Assembly (NCBI GenBank): GCA_965206405.1 | Contig: CBDBJQ010000003.1 | Span: 1-48,438, forward strand | Direction of reading: 5' to 3' | Source: CBDBJQ01 sp965206405 | GTDB taxonomy: Bacteria; Pseudomonadota; Alphaproteobacteria; UBA8366 | DNA: 48,438 nt | DNA letters: not shown here | Position numbering within the stretch: position 1 is the stretch's first letter | Content: more notes on this DNA, generated by a model | Told to the model about the DNA's origin: nothing | The model's database searches: none | What the model saw: only the letters and a program-made list of their open reading frames with translations

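Noticed and set aside
1..48438. tRNA or rRNA genes
   Set aside because: I saw no cloverleaf with a TTCGA-type arm and no rRNA-like stretch; absence is judged by eye only.

Overview
The window reads as part of a Gammaproteobacterium chromosome, inferred from full-length, well conserved PyrG, KdsA, enolase and citrate synthase, the pyrG-kdsA-eno order typical of that class, and the start of a guanylate kinase gene at the left edge. No species can be named from the sequence alone.

Left part (1-9,172), housekeeping genes laced with small transposable elements: the first 20 codons of gmk (minus strand), a complete IS481-type element (474-1672), then pyrG, kdsA, eno and a predicted alpha/beta-hydrolase lipoprotein (all plus strand), followed by gltA on the minus strand. 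Five copies of one 161-212 bp MITE-like element, with terminal inverted repeats and 4-5 bp target duplications, sit at nearly every gene border (before pyrG, between kdsA and eno, directly before the lipoprotein start codon, between the lipoprotein gene and gltA, and upstream of gltA).

Middle part (9,173-15,625), a rearranged mobile-element zone: four copies or remnants of a small gene encoding a membrane-anchored coiled-coil protein (one intact, 11558-12013; two frameshifted; one lacking its 5' end), a second nearly identical IS481 copy with a clean GATGA duplication, two different IS5-family elements inserted side by side at CTAG sites, G-rich duplicated spacers, and a 239 bp internally deleted derivative of the IS481 element. 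The last lies directly upstream of a promoter-like sequence.

Right part (15,626-48,438), a single plus-strand reading frame that stays open to the window end: at least 10,937 residues. It starts with a Sec signal peptide and continues as roughly 100 beta-sandwich modules: about 60 copies of an Ig-like module with a conserved YQW core, 13 cadherin-like modules, 13 Calx-beta-like modules, 9 PKD-like modules, 6 putative-Ig (He_PIG-like) modules and 3 copies of a module I do not firmly recognise. The centre (28,190-35,935) is a tandem array of 26 nearly identical 297/306 bp units with a visible higher-order repeat. The C terminus lies outside the window. The best reading is a giant secreted or surface-attached, probably calcium-binding, adhesin-like protein; its anchoring or secretion route cannot be seen here.

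Together the window shows a conserved metabolic block invaded by MITEs, a junkyard of IS elements and duplicated coiled-coil cassettes, and a giant repetitive surface-protein gene that appears to be growing by unit duplication and conversion.
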